Positions 1 through 7,127 of a stretch of DNA of 64,000 nt are shown here, one piece after another. The translations under genes were made by a program, and so were the position numbers. Source of the stretch: Ornithomonoglobus_A sp045612845. Its GTDB lineage: Bacteria; Bacillota; Clostridia; UBA1381. The notes under the pieces were generated by a model, which was given only the letters and a program-made list of their open reading frames with translations, made no database searches and had not been told where the DNA came from. The first letter of the stretch is position 1. Each line of letters opens with the position of its first letter. The DNA lies in contig JAZKZV010000012.1 of NCBI GenBank assembly GCA_045612845.1, forward strand, positions 124,001 to 188,000, given 5' to 3'.

Positions 1-512
1 CCAATGTAGGTAAGTCATCACTTATAAACAAATTACTTAATCGAAAGTCCCTTGCAAGAGTAAGCGGTACACCAGGCAAGACGGTTACAATAAATTTTTA
101 TAATATAGATGATACCATATTCTTAGTTGATTTACCTGGATATGGATATGCACAGCGTTCAAAAACCGAAATAGAAAAATGGGGTAAAATGATGGAGGAT
201 TATCTTGCAAACAGAGAGCCTCTTGTTCAGACAATACTTTTGGTGGACAGTCGTCATAAGCCTACAAAGGATGACATAACCATGTGCGAGTGGATACGCC
301 ACTATCACGACAGAGTTATTGTTGTTGCCACAAAGATTGATAAGCTTAAAAAGAGTGAAATTGAGAGTAATCTCGAACAGATATGGACAACCTTAGAGCT
401 TGGTGAGGACGATATACTTGTACCTTTCTCAATAAAGGATGATGAGGGTAAGTATACAGTCTGGGATATGATTGAAATGATGAGACTCGGTGATTTTGAA
501 ATCGAAGAATAA
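1..512 (+). CDS. engB: EngB/YsxC-type ribosome biogenesis GTPase (5' end missing)
   Basis: The open frame enters the window at base 3 in the middle of the Walker A motif (NVGKSSLINKLL), so the start codon and roughly the first 30 residues lie upstream. The G2/G3 region (SGTPGKT, then DLPGYGYA) and the G4 motif (TKIDKL) follow in the order expected for the TrmE-Era-EngA-EngB-Septin family. EngB assists late assembly of the large ribosomal subunit in the cytoplasm. The stop codon lies only two bases before the next start, so comF is probably co-transcribed and translationally coupled. In many Firmicutes engB follows lon; that part is outside the window. Confidence 0.95.
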   Translation, partial: NVGKSSLINKLLNRKSLARVSGTPGKTVTINFYNIDDTIFLVDLPGYGYAQRSKTEIEKWGKMMEDYLANREPLVQTILLVDSRHKPTKDDITMCEWIRHYHDRVIVVATKIDKLKKSEIESNLEQIWTTLELGEDDILVPFSIKDDEGKYTVWDMIEMMRLGDFEIEE

Positions 513-514
513 TT

Positions 515-1201
515 ATGGACGTAATTGAGAGTATTTTTTCGTATGGGACATCCGTCTGTATGTGTTGTAACAATAAGCATCTTTTAAAAAATATGGCAAT
601 TAACTGCACTCAGGTAGGAGTGTGCAACGAGTGTATGAAATCTGTTAAAGTAACAAAAGGCGAGGGTGCTTTTGAGGGCAGAGAATTTGTGTCATATGTT
701 ATAGCACCTTTGTATTATAACGGTAAAACGCGAAATCTTATAAAAAATCTTAAATTCTACGGTGAATTTAAAGCCGCAGATGTACTGCACGAAATTTTTA
801 AAGGTTTATGTGAGGATACACCGCATCTTCTGGATTTTGATGTGGTTATGCCTGTACCGCTGTCGCGCCAACGTAATAATGAGAGAGGATATAATCAGGC
901 GGAGCTTGTTGCCAAGAGTGTTGCAGGCGTTTTGTGCTTACCGCTATATGCAGATGCATTAAAGAAAGTAAAGAATACAGACCGTCAGAGCAATATGAGT
1001 GCAATCGAAAGACTAACAAATATCAAAGATGCATTTTATGCAAATGAGGATGTAAAGGGAAAGAGAATTATTCTTGTTGATGATGTATACACAACAGGTA
1101 ATACCCTGAACAACTGTGCGAAAGAACTTATTAAAAATGGTGCAGAAGAAGTGATAGGTGTATGTGCTGCTATTGCGTTAAGAGGTAAAAAGTATTTTTG
1201 A
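515..1201 (+). CDS. ComF family phosphoribosyltransferase-like protein
   Basis: A 228-residue protein with an N-terminal cysteine cluster (CMCC near residue 14, CNEC near residue 38) that looks like the zinc-binding module of ComF proteins. The C-terminal part is a type I phosphoribosyltransferase fold whose PRPP-binding loop reads ILVDDVYTTGNT near residue 190. ComF homologues support handling of incoming DNA during transformation in naturally competent Firmicutes; in non-competent genomes their role is unclear. It starts two bases after the engB stop and has only a weak ribosome binding site, so coupling to engB is likely. No other competence gene is visible here. Confidence 0.85.
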   Translation: MDVIESIFSYGTSVCMCCNNKHLLKNMAINCTQVGVCNECMKSVKVTKGEGAFEGREFVSYVIAPLYYNGKTRNLIKNLKFYGEFKAADVLHEIFKGLCEDTPHLLDFDVVMPVPLSRQRNNERGYNQAELVAKSVAGVLCLPLYADALKKVKNTDRQSNMSAIERLTNIKDAFYANEDVKGKRIILVDDVYTTGNTLNNCAKELIKNGAEEVIGVCAAIALRGKKYF

Positions 1202-1265
1202 CATAAAATATATGGTAAAAAATCCAAATTATTGGTAAATATTTTAATTTTTTACAAAAAATCAC

Positions 1266-1294
1266 TTGAAAATTTATTTTTTTTATTGTATAAT
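1266..1294 (+). promoter_or_regulatory. Predicted sigma-A promoter of the PucR-type regulator
   Basis: TTGAAA at 1266-1271 and TATAAT at 1289-1294 are separated by 17 bases. The start codon at 1343 has the ribosome binding site TTGGAGG just upstream. Confidence 0.6.
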
Positions 1295-1342
1295 AAATTA
1301 TGTATATAAAAAGTTAATTGCGAGATTTGGAGGTTAGTGTAA

Positions 1343-2428
1343 ATGATAAGTAAAGCATTTCAGGATATTGTTACGCAAATGGCGGAAGTGTTCCCAAAGA
1401 GATTTGGAGTTGTTGACTCACAAGGCTTGGTTTTGGCATCGAATGGAATGGAACCCTCAGCAGAAGTTATCGATAATTTGATATATGCCGCAATAAATAC
1501 TGACAGAATTATGTATAAGGATGGATACACAATAAGAGTCATGTCCAATAAACCATATGCAGAGTATGTGGTTTATGTAGACGGAACTGATGATACTGCA
1601 AAATACTGTTGCAGTGCTGTAACCGTTGCAATAAATAATGTTCGCAGATATTATGACGAAAAGTACGACAAAACCAACTTTATGCAAAATATAATATTCG
1701 ATAATTTACTTACATTTGACCTTCACCAGAAAGCACGTGAGCTTCACGTAGATACAGATGCACCAAGAGCTGTTTTTTATATAAAAGTTGAAGACAGCGG
1801 CGAATCGAGCGTATTTGAAATTATTCAGAATATGTTCCCGGATAAAGAAAAAGATTTTGTTATAAATGCAGATTCGGGGAATATAGTTTTAATAAAGGAG
1901 CTTAAGGAGTCTGTTAAAACAGAGGAACTCGAAGTTATGGCTCAATCGATACTTGATACAGTAAGGTCAGAAACACTTCACAATGTATTGATAGGACTTT
2001 CATCTGTTGCTACAAATATTGATGAGCTTAATAATTCTTATAAAGAGGCACAGACTGCGCTTGAGATAGGAAAAGTTTTTGAAGAGGAAAAGTTTATTCT
2101 GAATTACGATAATCTTGGTATAGGCAGATTGATATATCAACTTCCTATCAAGCTGTGTGAGTTATTCTTACACGAAGTATTTAAAAAGGGAGATATTTCA
2201 ACCTTAGATGATGAAACAATGCTTACAATAAACAAATTCTTCGAAAAGGACCTTAATGTGAGTGAAACATCAAGACAACTGTTTGTACATCGTAATACAC
2301 TTGTTTACAGACTCGAAAAAATATACAAGCTTACAGGTCTTGATTTGAGAAAATTTGACCAGGCGATTATATTCAAAGTTGCTATGATGGTTCATAAATA
2401 TTTAATGAGCAGCTCAATGAAAATATGA
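1343..2428 (+). CDS. PucR/CdaR-type helix-turn-helix transcriptional regulator
   Basis: A 361-residue protein whose C-terminus (about residues 290-350) is a PucR-type helix-turn-helix: FFEKDLNVSETSRQLFVHRN followed by TLVYRLEKI. The N-terminal 130 residues resemble the sensing module of the sugar-diacid regulator CdaR and related proteins, with a GGDEF-like regulator core between. Such proteins sense small molecules and activate catabolic or stress genes. The inducer cannot be told from the sequence. It has its own promoter and RBS. The next gene, a processing protease, begins 23 bases after its stop and may be co-transcribed. Confidence 0.8.
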   Translation: MISKAFQDIVTQMAEVFPKRFGVVDSQGLVLASNGMEPSAEVIDNLIYAAINTDRIMYKDGYTIRVMSNKPYAEYVVYVDGTDDTAKYCCSAVTVAINNVRRYYDEKYDKTNFMQNIIFDNLLTFDLHQKARELHVDTDAPRAVFYIKVEDSGESSVFEIIQNMFPDKEKDFVINADSGNIVLIKELKESVKTEELEVMAQSILDTVRSETLHNVLIGLSSVATNIDELNNSYKEAQTALEIGKVFEEEKFILNYDNLGIGRLIYQLPIKLCELFLHEVFKKGDISTLDDETMLTINKFFEKDLNVSETSRQLFVHRNTLVYRLEKIYKLTGLDLRKFDQAIIFKVAMMVHKYLMSSSMKI

Positions 2429-2451
2429 TTGGAGTGTAAATAACTGATTGT

Positions 2452-3648
2452 ATGAAATCGGGAATTAAATGTGTCGTTATTGGAATTCTTAGTGCATCAT
2501 TAGGCGCAGGTGCAATGGCTATATATAAGGATATAGACTATGTGCTTCTGGAAAATGATGCTGTTGAAGAAAAGTTTGTGAAGAAACTTACGATGATAAA
2601 CGAGCAACTTTCCAAACGCTATATTTATGATGTAGATAAAGAAAAGGTTTTTAATAGTGCCATAAAAGGCTATGTGTGGGGTTTGGAAGAAGATTACACG
2701 AACTATTATACAAAAGAGGATTTTGAAACATTTACTTCGTCCGTTGAGGAAACATACGTGGGAATAGGTGTAGTTGTTGCACCTAATGAAGAGGGTTTTA
2801 TAGAGATAATATCAGCTTTTGAGGATAGCAGTGCATATAATGCAGGCGTAAAGCCGGGTGATATACTGTATAAAGTAAACGGTGAAGAATATTATGCCGA
2901 GGAAATGGACAAGGCAATAGCACAAATCAAAAACGGAAAAGAAGGCGAAAGTGTAAACTTATCCGTTTTGAGAAAAGGCGAAGAAATAGAAATCAACGTA
3001 AAACGTGAAGTTGTGTCTATGTCTTCTGTTAAATCAAAGATGTATAGTAATGATATTGGCTATGTAAGAATATCTGCATTTAACACAGAGGGGGATAGTT
3101 CAAAAACAGACACCTACTCGGAATTTTGTGAAAATGTGGAAAGTCTAAGAGAACAGGGAGCTAAAAAGCTTATTATAGATTTAAGAGATAATCCCGGCGG
3201 TACACTTGATGTTGTTGTAGATATTGCAGATTATCTGTTACCTGAAGGACTTATAACTTATGTTGAGTATAAGGATGGCACAAAACAGGAGTATAAATCG
3301 GATAAAAAGGCGATAGATATGCCTATGGTTGTTCTTATTAACGAAAACAGTGCAAGTGCCTCGGAGGTGCTGACTGGCGCACTAAAAGACCATAAAAAAG
3401 CAACTATAGTGGGAACAACGAGTTTTGGTAAGGGTGTTGTCCAGTCGATTATTCCGTTTTCGGATGGATCGGGTATGACTATGACGATAGCAAAGTACTA
3501 TTCTCCGAATGGTGTTTGCATACATGGTACGGGAATAGAGCCTGATGTCGTAGTTGAGCTTGACGAGAAATATGACGGATATTATGCCTCTGAGTTACCG
3601 CAGGAAGATGACCTGCAAATGATGAAGGCTGTTGAATTATTAAAGTAA
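2452..3648 (+). CDS. S41 family C-terminal processing peptidase
   Basis: 398 residues with a short N-terminal signal anchor (GIKCVVIGILSASLGAGAMA), a PDZ domain near residues 95-180 (VGIGVVVAP ... GVKPGDILYKVNGE) and an S41 catalytic domain. The catalytic serine lies in NSASASE near residue 305 and the lysine in FGKGVVQ near residue 327, so both parts of the Ser-Lys dyad are present. The protein should act outside the membrane, cutting substrates near their C-terminus, as do CtpA/CtpB. CtpB acts in sporulation signalling in Bacillus, which would suit the neighbouring sporulation genes, but I cannot tell CtpA from CtpB. ATG at 2452 is the only reasonable in-frame start; its GGAG is rather distant (about 17 bases). 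Confidence 0.9.
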   Translation: MKSGIKCVVIGILSASLGAGAMAIYKDIDYVLLENDAVEEKFVKKLTMINEQLSKRYIYDVDKEKVFNSAIKGYVWGLEEDYTNYYTKEDFETFTSSVEETYVGIGVVVAPNEEGFIEIISAFEDSSAYNAGVKPGDILYKVNGEEYYAEEMDKAIAQIKNGKEGESVNLSVLRKGEEIEINVKREVVSMSSVKSKMYSNDIGYVRISAFNTEGDSSKTDTYSEFCENVESLREQGAKKLIIDLRDNPGGTLDVVVDIADYLLPEGLITYVEYKDGTKQEYKSDKKAIDMPMVVLINENSASASEVLTGALKDHKKATIVGTTSFGKGVVQSIIPFSDGSGMTMTIAKYYSPNGVCIHGTGIEPDVVVELDEKYDGYYASELPQEDDLQMMKAVELLK

Positions 3649-3696
3649 ATATAAATTTAACGTTTATATATTTAACAAACTTAAAGGAGAATTGAT

Positions 3697-4545
3697 ATGA
3701 GTGCTACATTAGTTGTTATGGCTGCCGGAATGGGTAGCAGATTTGGTGGATTAAAACAATTAGAACCAATATGCGATAACAGAGTTATACTTGATTTTTC
3801 TGTCTATGATGCAAAAAAAGCAGGATTTGATAAGGTTGTATTCATAATACGTAAGGACATCGAGGCAGACTTTAAGGAGCTTGTTGGCTCAAGAATCGAA
3901 AAGATGATAGATGTTGATTACGTAATACAAGATACAACAGAGCTTCCGGAGGGAAGAACAAAACCGTTTGGTACTGCACATGCAATACTTTGTTGTAAGG
4001 ATACAGTAAAGGGTCCGTTTGCAATTATAAATGCTGATGACTATTACGGCCGCAATGCATTTTACGAAATCAAAGAATTTTTGGAAAATACAAGCGGAAA
4101 TGATTTTGCAATGGTTGCATATGACCTCGAAAAGACACTTAGCGATAACGGAAGTGTTGCAAGAGGTGTTTGCGATATTAAAGACGGAAAGCTTTCTAAA
4201 ATTGTTGAGTGCTTAAAAATATATCCTGATTTCAAATACGAAATGCCTGACGGAGAAGAGGGTGTATTCCCACGTGATACAAAGGTTTCTATGAACTTGT
4301 GGGGACTTACAGAGGATATATTCGATGTACTGCAAAAGGGCTATGATGACTTTAAGAAAAATGCTAATCTTTTAAAAGATGAATATTTAATTCCTATCCT
4401 TATTGGCGAGATGGTAGAAAAAGGAGAGGCAACAGTAAAAGTATTCTCTAACAAAGATAAGTGGTATGGAATAACTTACCGTGAAGATTTGCCTGAGATT
4501 AAAGAGGCAATTACCAAGATGGTAGCAGACGGATTATATGATTGA
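3697..4545 (+). CDS. Sugar-nucleotidyltransferase-like protein (NTP transferase fold)
   Basis: 282 residues opening with VVMAAGMGSRFGGLKQLEP, the nucleotide-binding signature of the RmlA/GlmU-like nucleotidyltransferase superfamily. A metal-binding type motif, INADDYYGR, follows near residue 112. The protein probably activates a sugar phosphate or similar phosphorylated compound with a nucleoside triphosphate, but the substrate is not evident. It is longer than MobA/IspD and lacks a visible acyltransferase repeat. RBS AAAGGAG sits eight bases before the ATG. It stands alone between the protease and a strong terminator. Confidence 0.8.
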   Translation: MSATLVVMAAGMGSRFGGLKQLEPICDNRVILDFSVYDAKKAGFDKVVFIIRKDIEADFKELVGSRIEKMIDVDYVIQDTTELPEGRTKPFGTAHAILCCKDTVKGPFAIINADDYYGRNAFYEIKEFLENTSGNDFAMVAYDLEKTLSDNGSVARGVCDIKDGKLSKIVECLKIYPDFKYEMPDGEEGVFPRDTKVSMNLWGLTEDIFDVLQKGYDDFKKNANLLKDEYLIPILIGEMVEKGEATVKVFSNKDKWYGITYREDLPEIKEAITKMVADGLYD

Positions 4546-4556
4546 TAAATAATTTT

Positions 4557-4589
4557 AAAAACCCCCGTGTATTATACACGGGGGTTTTT
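4557..4589 (+). terminator. Rho-independent terminator after the nucleotidyltransferase gene
   Basis: ACCCCCGTGT (4561-4570) and its exact complement ACACGGGGGT (4576-4585) pair around a 5-base loop. Flanking A and T runs extend the stem to 14 pairs and give a U tract. Confidence 0.95.
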
Positions 4590-4592
4590 GTG

Positions 4593-4658
4593 TGTCGAAA
4601 AATTTTTTTCATTCGACAGCAGACTTTGACATTTTTCTTTCGTGCGTAGTAGTATAAT
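4593..4658 (+). promoter_or_regulatory. spoIIG-type promoter with Spo0A boxes
   Basis: Two exact 7-bp Spo0A boxes face each other: TGTCGAA at 4593-4599 and TTCGACA at 4612-4618. A one-mismatch box, TTTGACA, overlaps the -35 element TTGACA (4626-4631). The -10 TATAAT is at 4653-4658, giving a 21-base spacer instead of 17. In Bacillus subtilis the spoIIG promoter is a sigma-A promoter with an unusually long spacer that Spo0A-P activates by binding a box overlapping the -35. The arrangement here is the same kind, so phosphorylated Spo0A very likely switches on this operon early in sporulation. Confidence 0.85.
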
Positions 4659-4680
4659 AATAACAACGGAGGATAAACAT

Positions 4681-5478
4681 ATGATTGTTTATGCTGATTT
4701 ATTATTTTTAATAAATTTCGTTGTTGTATTTATAGTTATAGGTATAGTATGCGCGTATAAATATGTAAAGCTTTCGCTAAAACGGAGAATGTTTGCTTCT
4801 CTGATGGGTGGAGCCTTTTCGGTTTTTATATATGTATGTAATTTTATAACACCTGTAAAGGGTTTTATATATTTGGTGTCTGTATTTGTTATCTGTAAAT
4901 CGGCATTTGGCGGCGGAATTAAAAAAAATATAAACAATATGGTTGTTTTTTTGTTTGTGATTTTTCTTATACAATCAGTGTTGGTATTGCTTGTTTCGTT
5001 TTTTGAAAATGATGTTATACTAACATTAAAAAATAACGTATTATATTTTGATGTTTCGCCGGGTTTGATTTTGCTCTGTTTTTTGATTACATATCCTGTT
5101 GTTTGTATATTATCAGAAATTATGAGAGTGCAAAAGAATAACAGGGTATATAATATTACAATCATAAATAACGGAAAAAGTGTGAGTGTAAAAGCACTTT
5201 ATGATAGCGGGAATGTCCTTAAAGAACCGGTAAGCAAAAAAAATGTAATAATACTCGAAGCTGAGTTTGCACAAAAAATACTTAATGGAGATGAAAAGAT
5301 GACACAAATTCCATATTGCACAGTTTCGGGTAATGGCATAATAAATGCTTTTATGCCTGATGTTATTTTCGTAGACGATACGTGTTTTCTAAAGCGTCAA
5401 TACATAGCTATAACACATAACAGACTTTCGGATTGCGGTGAATACAACGCATTGATAGGAAATATAGGAGGAGAATAG
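4681..5478 (+). CDS. spoIIGA: SpoIIGA, pro-sigma-E processing aspartic peptidase
   Basis: With ATG at 4681, preceded by ACGGAGGA, the protein has 265 residues; an in-frame start further upstream has no RBS. The N-terminal half contains about five hydrophobic membrane segments beginning IVYADLLFLINFVVVF. The C-terminal half is a soluble domain with the aspartic-protease motif ALYDSGNVLKEPVS near residue 180, whose Asp is catalytic in the family. SpoIIGA sits in the sporulation septum on the mother-cell side and cuts the pro-sequence from pro-sigma-E when signalled by SpoIIR. It is directly followed, three bases on, by sigE, the classic spoIIG operon. Confidence 0.96.
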   Translation: MIVYADLLFLINFVVVFIVIGIVCAYKYVKLSLKRRMFASLMGGAFSVFIYVCNFITPVKGFIYLVSVFVICKSAFGGGIKKNINNMVVFLFVIFLIQSVLVLLVSFFENDVILTLKNNVLYFDVSPGLILLCFLITYPVVCILSEIMRVQKNNRVYNITIINNGKSVSVKALYDSGNVLKEPVSKKNVIILEAEFAQKILNGDEKMTQIPYCTVSGNGIINAFMPDVIFVDDTCFLKRQYIAITHNRLSDCGEYNALIGNIGGE

Positions 5479-5481
5479 GGT

Positions 5482-6189
5482 ATGAAGCTCATAAGTGAGA
5501 TTAGTAAAAAGCTAATTATGTTTTCGTGTTTGGATGAAAATAAAATTTTTTATATAGGCGGTAGCGACACCCTGCCTCCGCCTCTCAATAAGGAAGAGGA
5601 GGAGATGCTGATATACAGATTGAGAGTTGGTGATTTGGCTGTCAAGACTGAATTGATAGAAAGAAATCTCCGCCTTGTGGTATATATAGCACGTAAATTT
5701 GAAAATACGGGAATTTGTATAGAAGATTTAATTTCTATAGGGACAATAGGTCTTATAAAAGCAATAAACACATTTAATCCGCAAAAAAATATTAAGCTTG
5801 CTACATATGCTTCGCGTTGCATAGAAAATGAGATTTTGATGTATCTTAGAAAAAACTCGAATATGCGCTGTGAGGTATCAATAGACGAACCGTTAAATGT
5901 CGATTGGGATGGTAATGAGCTGTTGCTTTCGGATATATTAGGTACAGAAAATGATGTTATATACAAAAATATAGAAGATGAAGTGGATAAGGAGCTTTTA
6001 CTGCAGGCGTTAGATAAGCTTGGCGCCCGCGAGAAAAAAATAATGGAATTGCGCTTCGGTTTGGGTAACTACAAGGAAAAGACACAAAAAGAGGTTGCAG
6101 ACCTTTTAGGTATATCACAATCCTACATATCGCGTTTGGAAAAACGTATCATAGGCAGACTTAAAAAAGAAATTGCCAAAATGAGTTAA
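5482..6189 (+). CDS. sigE: RNA polymerase sporulation sigma factor sigma-E (pro-form)
   Basis: 235 residues, very close to the known SigE. It has an N-terminal pro-peptide ending near YIGGSDTLPPPL, which is the region cleaved by SpoIIGA. Region 2 follows (NLRLVVYIARKFENTGICIE, then DLISIGTIGLIKA) and the region 4 helix-turn-helix is QKEVADLLGISQSYISRLEK. Sigma-E directs early mother-cell gene expression. The gene lies three bases behind spoIIGA under the same promoter and a few tens of bases before sigG, matching the conserved Firmicute order. The ribosome binding site is GGAGGAGAA overlapping the end of spoIIGA. Confidence 0.98.
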   Translation: MKLISEISKKLIMFSCLDENKIFYIGGSDTLPPPLNKEEEEMLIYRLRVGDLAVKTELIERNLRLVVYIARKFENTGICIEDLISIGTIGLIKAINTFNPQKNIKLATYASRCIENEILMYLRKNSNMRCEVSIDEPLNVDWDGNELLLSDILGTENDVIYKNIEDEVDKELLLQALDKLGAREKKIMELRFGLGNYKEKTQKEVADLLGISQSYISRLEKRIIGRLKKEIAKMS

Positions 6190-6208
6190 ATTCTCATCCT
6201 CGTACATA

Positions 6209-6239
6209 GCTGTAACAAAATTAAAGTGAATATTACAGC
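6209..6239 (+). promoter_or_regulatory. Inverted repeat in the sigG leader
   Basis: GCTGTAA (6209-6215) and TTACAGC (6233-6239) are exact inverted copies separated by 17 bases, ending five bases before the sigG RBS (AAAGGAGG). If the RNA folds, the hairpin abuts the ribosome binding site. No convincing sigma-F/sigma-G promoter could be picked out in the short gap after sigE. Confidence 0.5.
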
Positions 6240-6258
6240 CATAAAGGAGGATGAAGAT

Positions 6259-7029
6259 ATGAATAACAAGGTAGAGATTTGCGGAGTAAATACATCTAAA
6301 CTGCCAATTCTTTCCAAACAAGAAAAGGATGAACTTTTTGTTAAAATAAAACAGGGAGATACACTTGCACGCGAGACTTTTGTAAAAGGAAATTTAAGAC
6401 TTGTATTAAGTGTTATACAACGTTTCAATAATAGAGGCGAAAATGCTGATGATTTGTTTCAGGTTGGTTGTATTGGACTGATAAAGGCAATAGACAATTT
6501 TGATTTAAGCCAGAATGTTCAGTTTTCCACATATGCAGTACCAATGATAATTGGCGAAATACGCAGATATTTAAGAGATAATAATGCAATACGCGTAAGC
6601 CGCTCCTTAAAGGATATTGCATATAAGGCATTACACGTAAAGGAGGCTCTTGTAAATAAAAATTCTAAAGAGCCGACAATAGCGGAAATTGCAAAAGTTC
6701 TTGAGCTAAGTCCTGAGGAGGTTGTATTTGCGCTTGATGCAATAGCAGACCCTGTATCACTGTTTGAACCTGTATATCACGATGGCGGTGAGGCGATTTA
6801 TGTTATGGACCAGGTCAAGGACAGTAAATGCACAGACGAGATATGGCTCGAAAATATTGCGCTTAATGAAGCAATGAAACAACTCGAAGAACGGGAAAAG
6901 CATATTTTGAATTTAAGATTTTTTCAGGGTAAGACGCAAATGGAGGTAGCAAATGAGATAGGTATATCTCAGGCTCAGGTTTCAAGGGTAGAAAAATCCG
7001 CCCTTAAGCAAATGCGAAAATACGTGTAA
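6259..7029 (+). CDS. sigG: RNA polymerase sporulation sigma factor sigma-G
   Basis: ATG at 6259 follows AAAGGAGG and gives 256 residues; the longer in-frame start at 6226 has no RBS. The sequence begins NKVEICGVNTSKLPILS, the hallmark SigG N-terminus that contacts anti-sigma factors. It continues with NLRLVLSVIQRFNNRGENAD and the DLFQVGCIGLIKAIDNFDLS core region, and closes with a region 4 helix-turn-helix (EVANEIGISQAQVSRVEKSA). Sigma-G drives late forespore genes, including spore coat, germination and DNA-protection functions. It sits directly after sigE, as in most spore formers. Confidence 0.98.
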   Translation: MNNKVEICGVNTSKLPILSKQEKDELFVKIKQGDTLARETFVKGNLRLVLSVIQRFNNRGENADDLFQVGCIGLIKAIDNFDLSQNVQFSTYAVPMIIGEIRRYLRDNNAIRVSRSLKDIAYKALHVKEALVNKNSKEPTIAEIAKVLELSPEEVVFALDAIADPVSLFEPVYHDGGEAIYVMDQVKDSKCTDEIWLENIALNEAMKQLEEREKHILNLRFFQGKTQMEVANEIGISQAQVSRVEKSALKQMRKYV

Positions 7030-7044
7030 GAATATATAATTAAA

Positions 7045-7075
7045 GTGTCGTATACTTATACGACACATTTTTTTT
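7045..7075 (+). terminator. Terminator after sigG
   Basis: GTGTCGTAT (7045-7053) pairs exactly with ATACGACAC (7058-7066) over a 4-base loop, followed by eight or more T residues. Confidence 0.9.
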
Positions 7076-7127
7076 ACAAAAAACATATAATGCAATAGTA
7101 ATATATTTTAGTTGGAGGTTATTTTAT

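Noticed and set aside
4689..5165. 158-codon minus-strand frame inside spoIIGA
   Set aside because: Antisense of the membrane-spanning half of spoIIGA, with no RBS.
6181..6258. Sigma-F/sigma-G promoter for sigG
   Set aside because: GTACA at 6202 and AATATTA at 6229 are too far apart and match poorly; no convincing promoter could be placed.
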